Assembly (NCBI GenBank): GCA_002347365.1
Contig: DDWT01000022.1
Span: forward strand, 1-64,000
From: Actinobacteria bacterium UBA2279
Lineage (GTDB): Bacteria > Actinomycetota > Coriobacteriia > Anaerosomatales > Anaerosomataceae
DNA length: 64,000 nt
Direction: 5' to 3'
The stretch's first letter is position 1. Every line of letters begins with the position of its first letter. Shown here piece after piece: positions 6,962 through 16,081 of this stretch. The notes under the pieces are model-generated. The model did not search any database. It saw only the letters and a program-made list of their open reading frames with translations, and was not told the DNA's origin. Made by a program: the position numbers and the translations under genes.

Positions 6962-9900
6962 CGGGGCATAGTGTCCCGAAGACCGCGCACTGTTTGCAGG
7001 TCCGTGCCGAGTACTCCGCAAGCGGGGGGAAAGCTCCTTCGGCCATAGCGTCAAGCATCGCTCGGATCCGACGGTCGATCGACTCGATGTCCCCGGGGGC
7101 GTACGGGAATTCGAGTTCCCGCCCATTGCGCTGAGGCTCGAAGAACACGACTCTCACGCGCTGCGCTCCGAATCGGAGTGCTGCCAGGGCGTAGCAGGAC
7201 GCCTGCAACTCATACTTGATCCGTGCCTCTTCCTCTGAGAGCTCACCGGCCCCGGTCTTGTAGTCAACGACCAGTGCTTCGTCTCCTGTCCAGGCAAGCA
7301 GATCGATCGAGCCGACCAGTGTGCTCATGCCCACGGATACGTTGATGGGACATTCCGGGACGACATGGTCGGCTGTGCGGACCTCGGCCGCCGCACGGGA
7401 GGACGTGAACGAGGCGACAGCATCGCCCAACTGCCGCACGCCGTCACCATCGATACCGTGCGCGAGAGCGATTGCGAACATACGCGCATCCGTCAGAGCA
7501 TTGGGGCCGAAGGTATCGCGCATCGCCTCGTGGAAGGCGTTCCCAAATTCTCTGGGGCCCGTACCCCCGGCTCCCGCCCCAAGGCTGGGAGACGCGATGC
7601 TGGCGACCTTCTCGGCATAGAAGCGATACGGGCACTGCAGATACAGGTCGAGACCGCTGTACGATATGGTCGCTGGCGCGGCGAATCTCACTTTGACTTC
7701 GCGTGCTGCCGGTGCGAGCGACGGGGGCTCGGCCACGCGGGGCGCGGGATTCTTCGCGACATCCACCCCGACCGGGAGGGTCGGACGAACCACGCTGACC
7801 GTTACTCTCGAGCCGCCGGGCAATTCAACGGACGCGTCGGATTCGGGACCGCGTTCCGTGAAACCGAGCGAACGGAGCACAAGATCGAGCGGGCGGGCGC
7901 TCGCCGGCTCTCTGGTGAGGTCGCCGCTCATGCACAACACAAGTCCGCGTTCGGCTCGCGTGCAGGCGACGTAGAGAAGCCGCTTGACCTCCTCGGCATC
8001 AGTGACAGACGCCTGTTCCACCAAGCGCGTGTGTGCCAGAGTCGGCGCCGACCTGTCGCGTGACCCTTCGGGCAGCGGAAGCCTCATGCCGATTTGCAGT
8101 GAGCCATCCACGAGACCCGCCACGACCGGCCTCGGGCCTGGCGTCCCGCCGGAGAAGGAGGCGACAGCGACGACCGGGAACTCCAAACCCTTCGCTGCAT
8201 GTACGCTCATGATGCGCACCGACCGCGCGCGCTCCCCCGCTATGGTCGCCTGTTGTTCCGAGGTCACGTGCTCTTCTCTCAGCGCGAGATAGTCGAGGAA
8301 CGATCCGATGTCCGCATGTGTGGACTTCTCGAACTCCTCGGCCATGCATGCGAGTTTGAGCACATTAGCCCACGCTCGGACACCCTGTGGGCCAGACGCG
8401 AACAGGGCGAGGTCGTAGTCTAGTTCCTCGCAGACGCCGAGGAGTAGATCGCGGAGCGGCAGCATGCCTCGACGCGACCGCATCCATTCGACCGCATCGA
8501 CCGTTCGAGCGATGACGCGACGATCTGCATCACAGAGCGGTAGGTCCGCCGCGGAGCGTGCCGCCGTCCAGAGGCTCCCCTGCTTTCCGGCCGCTGCGCG
8601 CAGCAGGAACAGGCCTTCGTCGCTCGTGCCGGTGAGACGTCCCGCCAGAACCGTGACTGCAGCCTGATCATCGAACGCGTTGTCCGCCAGCCGCAGCAGG
8701 GCGACGAGCTCACCGGCCTCGGGTGTATCGAAATACGTGCCCCCGGAGGCGATGAACACATCGAAGCCTCTTCGCTGCAACTCGCGCTCGAACAGCTCGG
8801 CTCTGCCCTTCATCTTCCTGAGGAGAAGCACCATGTCGCCCTGGGGCACTCCTTGCTCCCGAAGAACGGCGAACTCCTCGGCAACTGCCACGGCCTCTGC
8901 CTCGGGGCCAGAAAGACCATTCTCCTTGCGGATGTCGACAAGCGTGACGCGGGCGCGGGCGCGGTCTTGTGGCCAGCCGTCACCCGGGATGTCTCGCTCG
9001 CCGGGTTGCAGCGGCATCAGATCCGAGCCGAAGAACGGCTCTTGGCCAAACATGCCGTTGAAGAACTGCAGCAGCTCGGGATGGGAACGGTAGTTGTCCG
9101 CCAGCCGCTGGATACGTGCGGCCGCCCGCTCGCGTGCTCGAAAGACCTCGACGTCGGCGTGGCGGAAGGAGTAGATGGATTGCTTGTCATCGCCTACGGT
9201 GCACAGATTGTTCTCCGACAACTGCTCGGCGATCTGCAGCTGCAGCATATTGGTGTCCTGGAACTCATCGACCATGACCATCCGGAAGCGCTGCCGGTAC
9301 TCTTCCGCGATCTGTGGCTGGCTTTCGAGTAGGTCGGCGACCATCACCTGCAGATCCTCGAAGTCCAGCAGGCTTCGGCTGGTCTTGAGCGCTGCGTACT
9401 CCCGGTCGAACCGGACGAGCAGACGGCATAGCGCCTCTTCATAGGGCCGCACCGCTCTTTGCGCCTGGAGAAGACCCACTTCGTCCAAGAGCGGCTTCGC
9501 TTCCTCCACCAGCCCGTCGTGAAGTTCATCGCTGCCGAGACGACTCGGCTTCTTGGGCGCATAGTCCGACTCGCTCTCCGTGGTCTGACTGCCAGAAGCG
9601 ATCGCATGGACAGCCGCTGCGGCTGATTCAATGCAGCCGACATTCCCGGCTATGGTCTTGACGTTCATGCGACAGGTTGAGGCGATCTGTTCGGCGATCC
9701 GCTCGAGTGCTGCTGCTAGGGATTCGAGACATGCAGCCACGCCCTCTGTCGACATGGGCCGGAGGTCCGTGAGCGGGCGACCCATTGATCTGACGCCGGC
9801 GTGCAGGCCGCGAACCGCCATCATGACGTCGGTGATGCTCATCATCTCGATGAGACGTGTGACTCCCTCATCACCGGCGTCCACCATCTTTCGGATGCTG

Positions 9901-10301
9901 GACTCCGCCGCCTCGTGCGCCAGGATCCCTGCCTCGACTTCGGTGGCCACTCCAAACCGAGGATCGAGGCCAGCCTCGAACGCATGCTGTCTTAGAATCC
10001 TGCTGCACATGCCGTGGATCGTCGATATCCAAGCGTCCTCGACGTGTCGAGATTCGGAAGCCGCCCCCTCGGAGACCAGGGTTCCTCGGATTCGCTCGGC
10101 AAGTTCACCTGCGGCACGATCGGTGAATGTCACGGTCAGTATGGCTCTGGGTGGTGTCTCCGCATAGGGCGGCGCGCCCAGCACTGCCTGAACGAAGCGT
10201 GCGGTCAGAACACGCGTCTTGCCCGACCCTGCGCCGGCACCAATGAAAAGATCGACCGGACCGGTCTGCACGGCGCTGCGCTGTTCGTCGCTCAGCTTCA
10301 T
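6939..10301 (-). CDS. AddA/RecB-like UvrD helicase with C-terminal nuclease
   Basis: ATP-dependent 3'-5' helicase-nuclease subunit that processes double-strand ends for recombination. Superfamily 1 motifs in order: Walker A GAGAGSGKT (about 20-28), TVTFTDRAAGELAERI, MVDEFQDTN (Walker B), VGDDKQSIYSFRHAD, IMSVHAAKGLEFPVV, and LLYVACTRAERGL (motif VI). The C-terminal PD-(D/E)XK nuclease shows FGNAFHEAM, SIDLLAW, VVDYKTGAGE and QASCYALAAL. A cysteine (CPYRFYAEK) plus CKQCAVFGTLC could bind a 4Fe-4S cluster, as known for AddB-type nucleases but not canonical AddA. The start is ATG at 10301 in an ATGA overlap with the upstream nuclease gene, following a G-rich ribosome site; a longer in-frame start at 10349 is less likely. 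Product 1120 residues. Confidence 0.88.
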   Translation of the reverse strand: MKLSDEQRSAVQTGPVDLFIGAGAGSGKTRVLTARFVQAVLGAPPYAETPPRAILTVTFTDRAAGELAERIRGTLVSEGAASESRHVEDAWISTIHGMCSRILRQHAFEAGLDPRFGVATEVEAGILAHEAAESSIRKMVDAGDEGVTRLIEMMSITDVMMAVRGLHAGVRSMGRPLTDLRPMSTEGVAACLESLAAALERIAEQIASTCRMNVKTIAGNVGCIESAAAAVHAIASGSQTTESESDYAPKKPSRLGSDELHDGLVEEAKPLLDEVGLLQAQRAVRPYEEALCRLLVRFDREYAALKTSRSLLDFEDLQVMVADLLESQPQIAEEYRQRFRMVMVDEFQDTNMLQLQIAEQLSENNLCTVGDDKQSIYSFRHADVEVFRARERAAARIQRLADNYRSHPELLQFFNGMFGQEPFFGSDLMPLQPGERDIPGDGWPQDRARARVTLVDIRKENGLSGPEAEAVAVAEEFAVLREQGVPQGDMVLLLRKMKGRAELFERELQRRGFDVFIASGGTYFDTPEAGELVALLRLADNAFDDQAAVTVLAGRLTGTSDEGLFLLRAAAGKQGSLWTAARSAADLPLCDADRRVIARTVDAVEWMRSRRGMLPLRDLLLGVCEELDYDLALFASGPQGVRAWANVLKLACMAEEFEKSTHADIGSFLDYLALREEHVTSEQQATIAGERARSVRIMSVHAAKGLEFPVVAVASFSGGTPGPRPVVAGLVDGSLQIGMRLPLPEGSRDRSAPTLAHTRLVEQASVTDAEEVKRLLYVACTRAERGLVLCMSGDLTREPASARPLDLVLRSLGFTERGPESDASVELPGGSRVTVSVVRPTLPVGVDVAKNPAPRVAEPPSLAPAAREVKVRFAAPATISYSGLDLYLQCPYRFYAEKVASIASPSLGAGAGGTGPREFGNAFHEAMRDTFGPNALTDARMFAIALAHGIDGDGVRQLGDAVASFTSSRAAAEVRTADHVVPECPINVSVGMSTLVGSIDLLAWTGDEALVVDYKTGAGELSEEEARIKYELQASCYALAALRFGAQRVRVVFFEPQRNGRELEFPYAPGDIESIDRRIRAMLDAMAEGAFPPLAEYSARTCKQCAVFGTLCPVTPRVAG

Positions 10302-13213
10302 CAGCGCCCCCCCTCGCAGTACACGCGTGCGGAGCAGTAGTCCGGGCAACCGGACGGCTCGGGACTTTGATCGATCCGGCCAGCCCGCATACCCTCTACC
10401 GCCGCAGATGCACGGGTGATGGCTTCTGCGATCAGCTCGCTGATACGCTCCTCCGTACAGCCATCGGTTCTCGTGAATCGCTTCGCATCGACTGCTCCCT
10501 CACGGAAGAACCCCCGTGGTTTGCCGACATTGAGCACCGACCGGTAGAAACCCGCCACCGGATCTCCAAATTCATGCCGGCGACGTACCACCTCCGCGTA
10601 GAGCGGGAGCTGAACAAGGCCCGCATCCTCGAATTTCGCCATCTGCATGCCATTGACGCTGCCTGACTTGTAGTCGGTAATGACGAAACCCTCCGGGCCC
10701 GAGTCGATACGGTCGATACGCCCCCGGAGTGCGAACGTCCCGAAGTCCTCCGGGTCCTCTTCGCCGAATCCAAAACCCCATTCGTGTGCCGTAGGGACGT
10801 AGCCTTCGAGAAGCTCGGCGTCCTCCACAACGAGTCGCCGCGTGGCTCGAGCGATCCTGCGGACTCTCGCCTCCTCCTCAAGCCCGATCGTTTGGAGAAC
10901 ACCCAGCTCTTCTGCCGCCACGGCAGAATGGATGCGGAGCGCCCCTTCAAGAGTTGCAGGGGTCACCCGCTTGCAGCCCGTCTGTTCCTCATGCCGCTCA
11001 TAGAACCGCCTCATGATCTCGTGAGCGGCTCGGCCCACTGCGCTGGCGTCGAGCTCAACGTCGAGAGATTCCGGGCGCAACATTCGGTCGACATACCAGC
11101 GATAAGGGCATTTGAGGTAGACCTCTATCTCGCTGGCCGAGTACACGGTTCTGGAGGCGAGCATCGCCGTCACCGTCTCGCCCACGCATCTGGCTCGGGC
11201 ACGCCCCCGCCAGCGAGCATACGCGAGGCGAGGCTCGAACGCGGCGTCGGTTGCAGCGGCATCAGCTGCCAGCAGTGCCCTCATGGCCCGACGGTCGGTA
11301 TCCGGGACATCCGGGCCAGAGCTCAGATCCGAGAGCGTGACGACGCGGATCGGCAACGACCCCCGATACCACGCGCCCTCCCCTCTTCCGGGATCTCGAT
11401 AGAGGTCCAGCAGCTCTTCGAGCAGTGGTGAGGGGCGGGTTGGGCGACCGTCCTCATCGGATACGCGACGACTGAGAACAAGCTTGTGACGAGCGCGTGT
11501 CACAACCTGATAGAACAACATCCGCTCCGCTTCGGTGTCCACCCGAGACGCGACGTCGATACCTGATTCGCGAAGTCGCTTGATGACCGGGGCGGCCGTC
11601 AGTGCATCCTCAGACGCAGGCTGCGGAAACTCGTCCGCTGTCAGCCCACCGAGGATGACACGCGAGAATCGACGGCCACGCAGCCGTTCGGCTCCCAGTA
11701 CCTGGACCCGATCGCTGCGCTCCTCGGAGAACACCGAGATGCGCGCGTCGTTGAGAAACGCAAGCAGATCGCGGGCATCGAAACTCGCAGCGTCGATAGA
11801 TGCCATCTCGGCTAGTGCGTCGATCACGACACGCATCGCGCGCGCGTCAAGCATCTCCCTCTCATCGAAGATGGGGGCCGTTCCGTACGCCGTGCTCATC
11901 ATGTCCGAGACCAGGCGCCACCACTCCTGCAGCGACGCCTCGTCCACCTGACCGGCGCACAGTCTTTGCGCCCTGCTGAGTGTGGCTGCAGCTCGCTCGT
12001 CGACTCTGCCTGCAGCGGAGAGCAGGGCCCGGAGTCCTGTCAGCCGGCGGAGTCGCATCCCTGCATCGATGCGATCCAGCGCATCGTTGTCGCCCTGGAT
12101 GAACGGCGTTCTCAAGAATCCCATCAAATCGCGTCGCTCGGCCCCTGCACAGAAGAATGCGAGCAACTGGCCCATGGCCCGTCCGAAGCCGGTCGCCGTG
12201 AGTGGCAGGTAGAGGTCGTACTCGGCTTGGATGCCGGCTTCATCAAACGACGAGCGGAGTCGCTCCACATGGCGTAAGGGATCCCGGAACACCACGGCTA
12301 TGTCTCCCGGCGCCGCACCTTCGGTGATCGCATCCTGTATCTCCCGGGTGATACGTGCCGCCTCGGCCTCGCTTCCCCACGCTTCCGACAGGACAATGGC
12401 CCCGGAGGGGCTCGTGCCTCTCGTCGCACCGATTCCGGGGAGAAAGAGGTCCCTCTCTAATGCTGTGAGCTCGGCTTGTGCGTCAGTGGCTGTAGGAGAG
12501 ATGGTAATGGTTTCCATTTGCCCTATCGACGACAATCTCCTGACGAGCTCATCCGCCGCCGCGGTAGCGGGTGCCCCATCGACCCAGGTGACTGCCACCC
12601 AAACGTCACTGTGGGGCGCAGCCGCGCATAGGAACTGCTCCTGACGAGCGCTAAGACTGCCGAACCTGTTCACGACAATGACTGATGGCAGGTCAAGTTC
12701 TCCGGCGCGCTCGGCCGTCAGCCTGTGCGCCTCTCCCCTCTCGACAAGTCCCTCCGCGGTCAGCAGACGCTGGTACTCCAGCACGATCGACAGGAGCTCA
12801 CCTGCGGCGCCATCGCCCGGCGGCGACTCTTGCGGACCCGGCCCTTCGGCGGCGCGAATCACGAGGCTCTCGGCCAGTCTGACGAATCCGGGACGCTGTG
12901 AGGACTCGGCTAGAAGAGTGAGAGTCGCTGCTTCTATGGCTTTCTCGATGAGAAGCAGTCGTTGGGTTCGCCCTACGATGGAGCGGCCATCGCATAGCCG
13001 GATCCAGAGAGAGTCCAGGAAGGAGTCAAAGCCACTGACCGATAGGCCGAGTGCGCACTCAGCGGCCAACTCCTCCTGCGCCCGACGAACATCCGGGACA
13101 GAGGGCAGGAGAAGCAGAGAGGTCTTCTTGCCTCGTACCGCCGCCCGGACCGCACCGTGAATCGCGCCGGTCTTTCCCGCGTTGGCAGCTCCTGTGACGA
13201 TGTGCAGGCCCAT
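10301..13213 (-). CDS. AddB-like helicase-fold/PD-(D/E)XK nuclease
   Basis: Partner subunit of the neighbouring AddA-like protein in a double-strand-end resection complex. The 970-residue protein begins with a Walker A-like GAANAGKT (about 7-14). Its other helicase motifs are weak, as in AddB, where the helicase fold is used for recognition. A motif VI-like LFYQVVTRARHKLVLSRR is present. The C-terminal nuclease carries VGRAAHEIMRRF, GRIDRIDSG and VITDYKSGSV, then QLPLYAEVV. Cys in LKCPYRWYVDRM and C-terminal CPDYCSARVYC form the AddB iron-sulfur staple. The ATG start at 13213 follows AGAGGGGGA. Stop and next start overlap as ATGA, which indicates tight coupling of the two subunits. The exact class (AddAB or AdnAB) needs phylogeny. 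Confidence 0.83.
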   Translation of the reverse strand: MGLHIVTGAANAGKTGAIHGAVRAAVRGKKTSLLLLPSVPDVRRAQEELAAECALGLSVSGFDSFLDSLWIRLCDGRSIVGRTQRLLLIEKAIEAATLTLLAESSQRPGFVRLAESLVIRAAEGPGPQESPPGDGAAGELLSIVLEYQRLLTAEGLVERGEAHRLTAERAGELDLPSVIVVNRFGSLSARQEQFLCAAAPHSDVWVAVTWVDGAPATAAADELVRRLSSIGQMETITISPTATDAQAELTALERDLFLPGIGATRGTSPSGAIVLSEAWGSEAEAARITREIQDAITEGAAPGDIAVVFRDPLRHVERLRSSFDEAGIQAEYDLYLPLTATGFGRAMGQLLAFFCAGAERRDLMGFLRTPFIQGDNDALDRIDAGMRLRRLTGLRALLSAAGRVDERAAATLSRAQRLCAGQVDEASLQEWWRLVSDMMSTAYGTAPIFDEREMLDARAMRVVIDALAEMASIDAASFDARDLLAFLNDARISVFSEERSDRVQVLGAERLRGRRFSRVILGGLTADEFPQPASEDALTAAPVIKRLRESGIDVASRVDTEAERMLFYQVVTRARHKLVLSRRVSDEDGRPTRPSPLLEELLDLYRDPGRGEGAWYRGSLPIRVVTLSDLSSGPDVPDTDRRAMRALLAADAAATDAAFEPRLAYARWRGRARARCVGETVTAMLASRTVYSASEIEVYLKCPYRWYVDRMLRPESLDVELDASAVGRAAHEIMRRFYERHEEQTGCKRVTPATLEGALRIHSAVAAEELGVLQTIGLEEEARVRRIARATRRLVVEDAELLEGYVPTAHEWGFGFGEEDPEDFGTFALRGRIDRIDSGPEGFVITDYKSGSVNGMQMAKFEDAGLVQLPLYAEVVRRRHEFGDPVAGFYRSVLNVGKPRGFFREGAVDAKRFTRTDGCTEERISELIAEAITRASAAVEGMRAGRIDQSPEPSGCPDYCSARVYCEGGR

Positions 13214-13258
13214 GGATCCCCCTCTAGGACAGGGGCATCATATCGGCCAGGTGTGACA

Positions 13259-13561
13259 TCACGAAGACATCACGGTTCGGGAGTAGCGTTGCACTCCCTC
13301 GCGAATCTCACGAACCTTCCGCCACGCGACTTGCTCATCGCGTCCCAGGTAGTGGTCCACGCGTTCACCGACGATCTCTGCCGTTTGTTCGGCCCGTTCC
13401 GCAATAGTGCGCGCGACATCAGCAACTCGAAGGGCTTCGTTCGCAAGTTTCCGCCGTGTCCGAGCGCCGCTCTCCGGGGCGAACAGAAGGCCCGCCACAA
13501 CTCCCGCTACGGCACCGACAATCAAGCCGATGGCACAATCTTCCATACGCCTAGTTCTCAT
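13259..13561 (-). CDS. YtxH-domain protein
   Basis: A 100-residue protein with an N-terminal Gly-rich transmembrane segment (about 9-28) reading GLIVGAVAGVVAGLLFAPES, the hallmark of the YtxH family, then R-T-R-R-K-L and a long amphipathic helical region. Family members are small membrane or stress-associated proteins of unclear function. Start chosen as ATG at 13561 because GGGAGGAG sits seven bases before it. This overlaps the end of parB by 11 bp, so the gene is the distal member of the parA-parB transcript. A second ATG at 13546 has no ribosome site. Confidence 0.75.
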   Translation of the reverse strand: MRTRRMEDCAIGLIVGAVAGVVAGLLFAPESGARTRRKLANEALRVADVARTIAERAEQTAEIVGERVDHYLGRDEQVAWRKVREIREGVQRYSRTVMSS

Positions 13562-14432
13562 CCGCCGCTCCTCCCGTCAAGATGTCGCCTTCAGTGAGCA
13601 GACGGAATATCCGCTCAAGCTCCTGCTCGCTATGGAAGTCGATCTCGATCTTCCCTTTCTTGGCGGTCTGCCTCACTCGGACCGTCGTGTCGAGCAGCCG
13701 GCGCAGCTTTCGTGCGACAACTTTGTATGATTTCGGCGTCACCGGGCGCGCAGGTCTGTCTGCTGTTTGGCCTGCTGCATACAGGCGTGCCAGGTTCTCC
13801 GCCTCTCGTACCGATAGTCCCTCGTCGACCAGTTTCATCCCGAGCCTGATCCGCAAGGCCTCGTCGGGCACGGCAAGAATCGCCCGGGCGTGACCCGAGG
13901 TCAGCTTCCCTTGGTAGCAAAGTTCCTGTACTTCTTCGGGCAGATCAAGGAGCCGTAGCGTGTTTGTGACAGCGGAGCGCGATTTCGAGACACTGTCCGC
14001 CAGTTCCGCCTGGGTCATGTTGTATTCTGTCAATAATTTCCTGTATCCCCGGGCTTCTTCGATGGGATTCAGGTCCTGGCGTTGCAGGTTCTCAATGAGT
14101 GCGATCGCCAGCGCCTCGGTCTCGGTAGAGGCCATGATGCGCACAGGCACCTTCTCCAAGCCTGCGGCCTTCGCAGCCCTCCAGCGCCTCTCGCCCGCGA
14201 TGATCTGATAGCCGTCCCCAATCGGTCGGACGATTATCGGTTGGAGCACGCCGACCTTCTTGACTGAGTCGCTAAGTTCCGAGATCTGCTCTTCGTTCAT
14301 CGCCGTTCGCGGCTGGTCGGGGTTCGGAGAGACAGCTCCAATGGGCAGTTCATGCAGCTCTCCACCGGAGACCTCCTGGCCGGCGCCAGGTATCAGAGCG
14401 GACAGGCCCCTGCCCAGTCCTCGCTTAGACAC
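13551..14432 (-). CDS. parB: Chromosome-partitioning protein ParB (CTP-dependent clamp)
   Basis: Binds parS, loads as a CTP-dependent sliding clamp and directs origin segregation with ParA. The 293-residue protein starts KRGLGRGLSALI (the ParA-stimulating tail). The N-terminal ParB/Srx domain follows, with NPDQPRTAMNEEQI, the CTP-binding IIAGERRWRAAKAAG and the ENLQRQDLNPIEEARGY segment. The helix-turn-helix core is TQAELADSVSKSRSAVTNTLRLL. The C-terminal dimerisation region is rich in basic residues. GTG start; its first eight bases overlap the end of parA. Its target sites are present 1.6 kb away at 16035-16075. Confidence 0.95.
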   Translation of the reverse strand: MSKRGLGRGLSALIPGAGQEVSGGELHELPIGAVSPNPDQPRTAMNEEQISELSDSVKKVGVLQPIIVRPIGDGYQIIAGERRWRAAKAAGLEKVPVRIMASTETEALAIALIENLQRQDLNPIEEARGYRKLLTEYNMTQAELADSVSKSRSAVTNTLRLLDLPEEVQELCYQGKLTSGHARAILAVPDEALRIRLGMKLVDEGLSVREAENLARLYAAGQTADRPARPVTPKSYKVVARKLRRLLDTTVRVRQTAKKGKIEIDFHSEQELERIFRLLTEGDILTGGAADEN

Positions 14433-15216
14433 GACCGATCACTTCCTTCGCTAGATTGCGGTACGCCTCTGCGCCCCGGCCTGACGAGTCATAGATGGTC
14501 ACCGGCTGGCCGAAGCTCGGTGCCTCAGATAGGCGCACGCTTCGGGGGATGACGGTCTCGAACACCTTCTCGCCGAAAAAGTCCCTAACCTCTTCCACGA
14601 CCTGGGCTGACAGACGTGTGCGGGCGTCGTACATCGTCATCACAACGCCGAACACATCCAGCGTGGGGTTCAGGTGTGTTTTGACCAGTCGAACACTCTC
14701 TAACAGCTTTGAGAGGCCCTCGAGGGCATAGTACTCACATTGGACCGGAATGAGCACACCGCGTGCAGCAGTCAGCGCATTCACGGTCAACAGCCCGAGT
14801 GAGGGGGGGCAGTCGATTATCACATAGTCGAAATCGTCGATTACCGGTGCGAGTACGCTCTTGAGCTTGCCCTCGCGGCTGAACGCAGAGACCAATTCGA
14901 TCTCAGCCCCGGCGAGCTGAATGGTCGAGGGAATTACGAACACGTGTTCGACCTCGACAGGCTCAATCAACTGTTCGATCGGCGTGTCCCCGAGAAGCGC
15001 GTTATATATGCACTCTTGCCGTTGATTCTTGTCGAGCCCGAATCCGGAGGTGGCATTTCCTTGAGGGTCAAGGTCCACTAAGAGTACCCGTGCGCCCTGT
15101 TCCCCAAGACCGGCTGACAGATTGACGGCTGTGGTGCTCTTCCCCACTCCGCCTTTCTGGTTGACGACCGCAAAGACCTTGGTCTCCGCACGATTGGGCT
15201 TCGTACCCTCGTCCAC
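14425..15216 (-). CDS. parA: Chromosome-partitioning ATPase ParA/Soj
   Basis: Deviant-Walker ATPase that binds nucleoid DNA as an ATP dimer and moves ParB-parS complexes. In this neighbourhood homologues also modulate DnaA. At 263 residues it contains the deviant Walker A KGGVGKSTTAVNLSAGL (residues about 21-37), Walker A' LLVDLDPQGNATSGFG, Walker B YVIIDCPPSLGLLTVNAL, and the VMTMYDARTRLSAQVVEEV segment. These are typical Soj features. The GTG start follows GAGGAGG. It is the first gene of a parA-parB-ytxH transcript (8-bp and 11-bp overlaps), 67 bp after rsmG. Confidence 0.96.
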   Translation of the reverse strand: MDEGTKPNRAETKVFAVVNQKGGVGKSTTAVNLSAGLGEQGARVLLVDLDPQGNATSGFGLDKNQRQECIYNALLGDTPIEQLIEPVEVEHVFVIPSTIQLAGAEIELVSAFSREGKLKSVLAPVIDDFDYVIIDCPPSLGLLTVNALTAARGVLIPVQCEYYALEGLSKLLESVRLVKTHLNPTLDVFGVVMTMYDARTRLSAQVVEEVRDFFGEKVFETVIPRSVRLSEAPSFGQPVTIYDSSGRGAEAYRNLAKEVIGRV

Positions 15217-15283
15217 CGCGCCTCCTCAATCTGCCTGCATCCGCTCCAGTATAGGCAAGACGACCGCCAGGCGAAAGCATGGA

Positions 15284-16015
15284 TCACGCAAGCGGGTGCC
15301 GTTGCGCCATTCCTGGCCGCCGGGGCAGTTTAAGCCTTGGTCTGCCAACCGACTCATAGACCACGATCGTCCGCTCTTCGTCCCCCCCGCTCAACTTAAG
15401 ACGAACCAGGTTCCCACGCTTGAGACCACACATTCGGGCGGCCGCATCTCCCGACTCCAGCTCTTCAACAGAGGGTGAGCCCTTCATTGCGATCAACACA
15501 CCCCTCTTCTTGAGAAGCGGCGCCGCCAACTCCACCAGCGCTGGCAGACTAGCAAGGGCTCGAGCCACTACGGCGGCGTACGCTTCTCTCTCTCGCGTAG
15601 CGAGCTCCTCAGCACGGAGTCCCACTATGCGGGCGGGAATCGCCAGCTCCTCGCACACCTCCGCCAGGAATGCGGCCTTCTTCTTGACAGATTCCACTAG
15701 CGTGACCGGCCTGTCCTGCAGAATCGCAAGCGGGACACCCGGAAAGCCGGCGCCGGCGCCCAAGTCAACGATGTCGCCGCTTGGCGCGGCAGCGAGGAAG
15801 GGGAGAATGGTGACCGAATCCAGGATGTGCAGGCGAATCACTGCGTCGACTTCAGTGATCCGGGTCAGGTTCAGCGTCTGATTGCGCTCAAGCACAGCCT
15901 GTGTGTGCAAGGCGAGCAGCTCAACCTGCCTTTCTGATGGCTCGAACCCGGCGTCCTTGAGGCATTTGGCCACCCTGCTAGTGTCAATTGTTGTGCCTGG
16001 GTGCATGCTCTCCAC
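15284..16015 (-). CDS. rsmG: 16S rRNA (guanine527-N7) methyltransferase RsmG
   Basis: SAM-dependent methylation of G527 in 16S rRNA. The 243-residue protein shows NLTRITEVDAVIRLHILDSV, the SAM-binding IVDLGAGAGFPGVPLAI, LVESVKKKAAFL and VVARALASLP, all standard RsmG/GidB motifs. Start chosen as ATG at 16015; a second in-frame ATG three codons later is possible. The position between jag and parA is the common order near bacterial origins. The two parS sites lie 19-60 bp upstream of its start, so ParB spreading could cover its promoter. Confidence 0.94.
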   Translation of the reverse strand: MESMHPGTTIDTSRVAKCLKDAGFEPSERQVELLALHTQAVLERNQTLNLTRITEVDAVIRLHILDSVTILPFLAAAPSGDIVDLGAGAGFPGVPLAILQDRPVTLVESVKKKAAFLAEVCEELAIPARIVGLRAEELATREREAYAAVVARALASLPALVELAAPLLKKRGVLIAMKGSPSVEELESGDAAARMCGLKRGNLVRLKLSGGDEERTIVVYESVGRPRLKLPRRPGMAQRHPLA

Positions 16016-16034
16016 GCCGACCGTCCTTCATCTC

Positions 16035-16050
16035 AGTTTCACGTGAAACA
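16035..16050. promoter_or_regulatory. parS: parS site (ParB binding), 15 of 16 consensus bases
   Basis: AGTTTCACGTGAAACA differs from the parS consensus TGTTTCACGTGAAACA only at the first base. It lies between rsmG and jag, next to a perfect copy 25 bp away. ParB is encoded in the window. Confidence 0.9.
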
Positions 16051-16059
16051 TCCGTCCGG

Positions 16060-16075
16060 TGTTTCACGTGAAACA
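16060..16075. promoter_or_regulatory. parS: parS site (ParB binding), perfect consensus
   Basis: TGTTTCACGTGAAACA matches the 16-base parS palindrome at every position. With the neighbour at 16035-16050 it forms a centromere-like pair about 6 kb from the dnaA-dnaN unwinding region. Confidence 0.95.
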
Positions 16076-16081
16076 TTCTCC

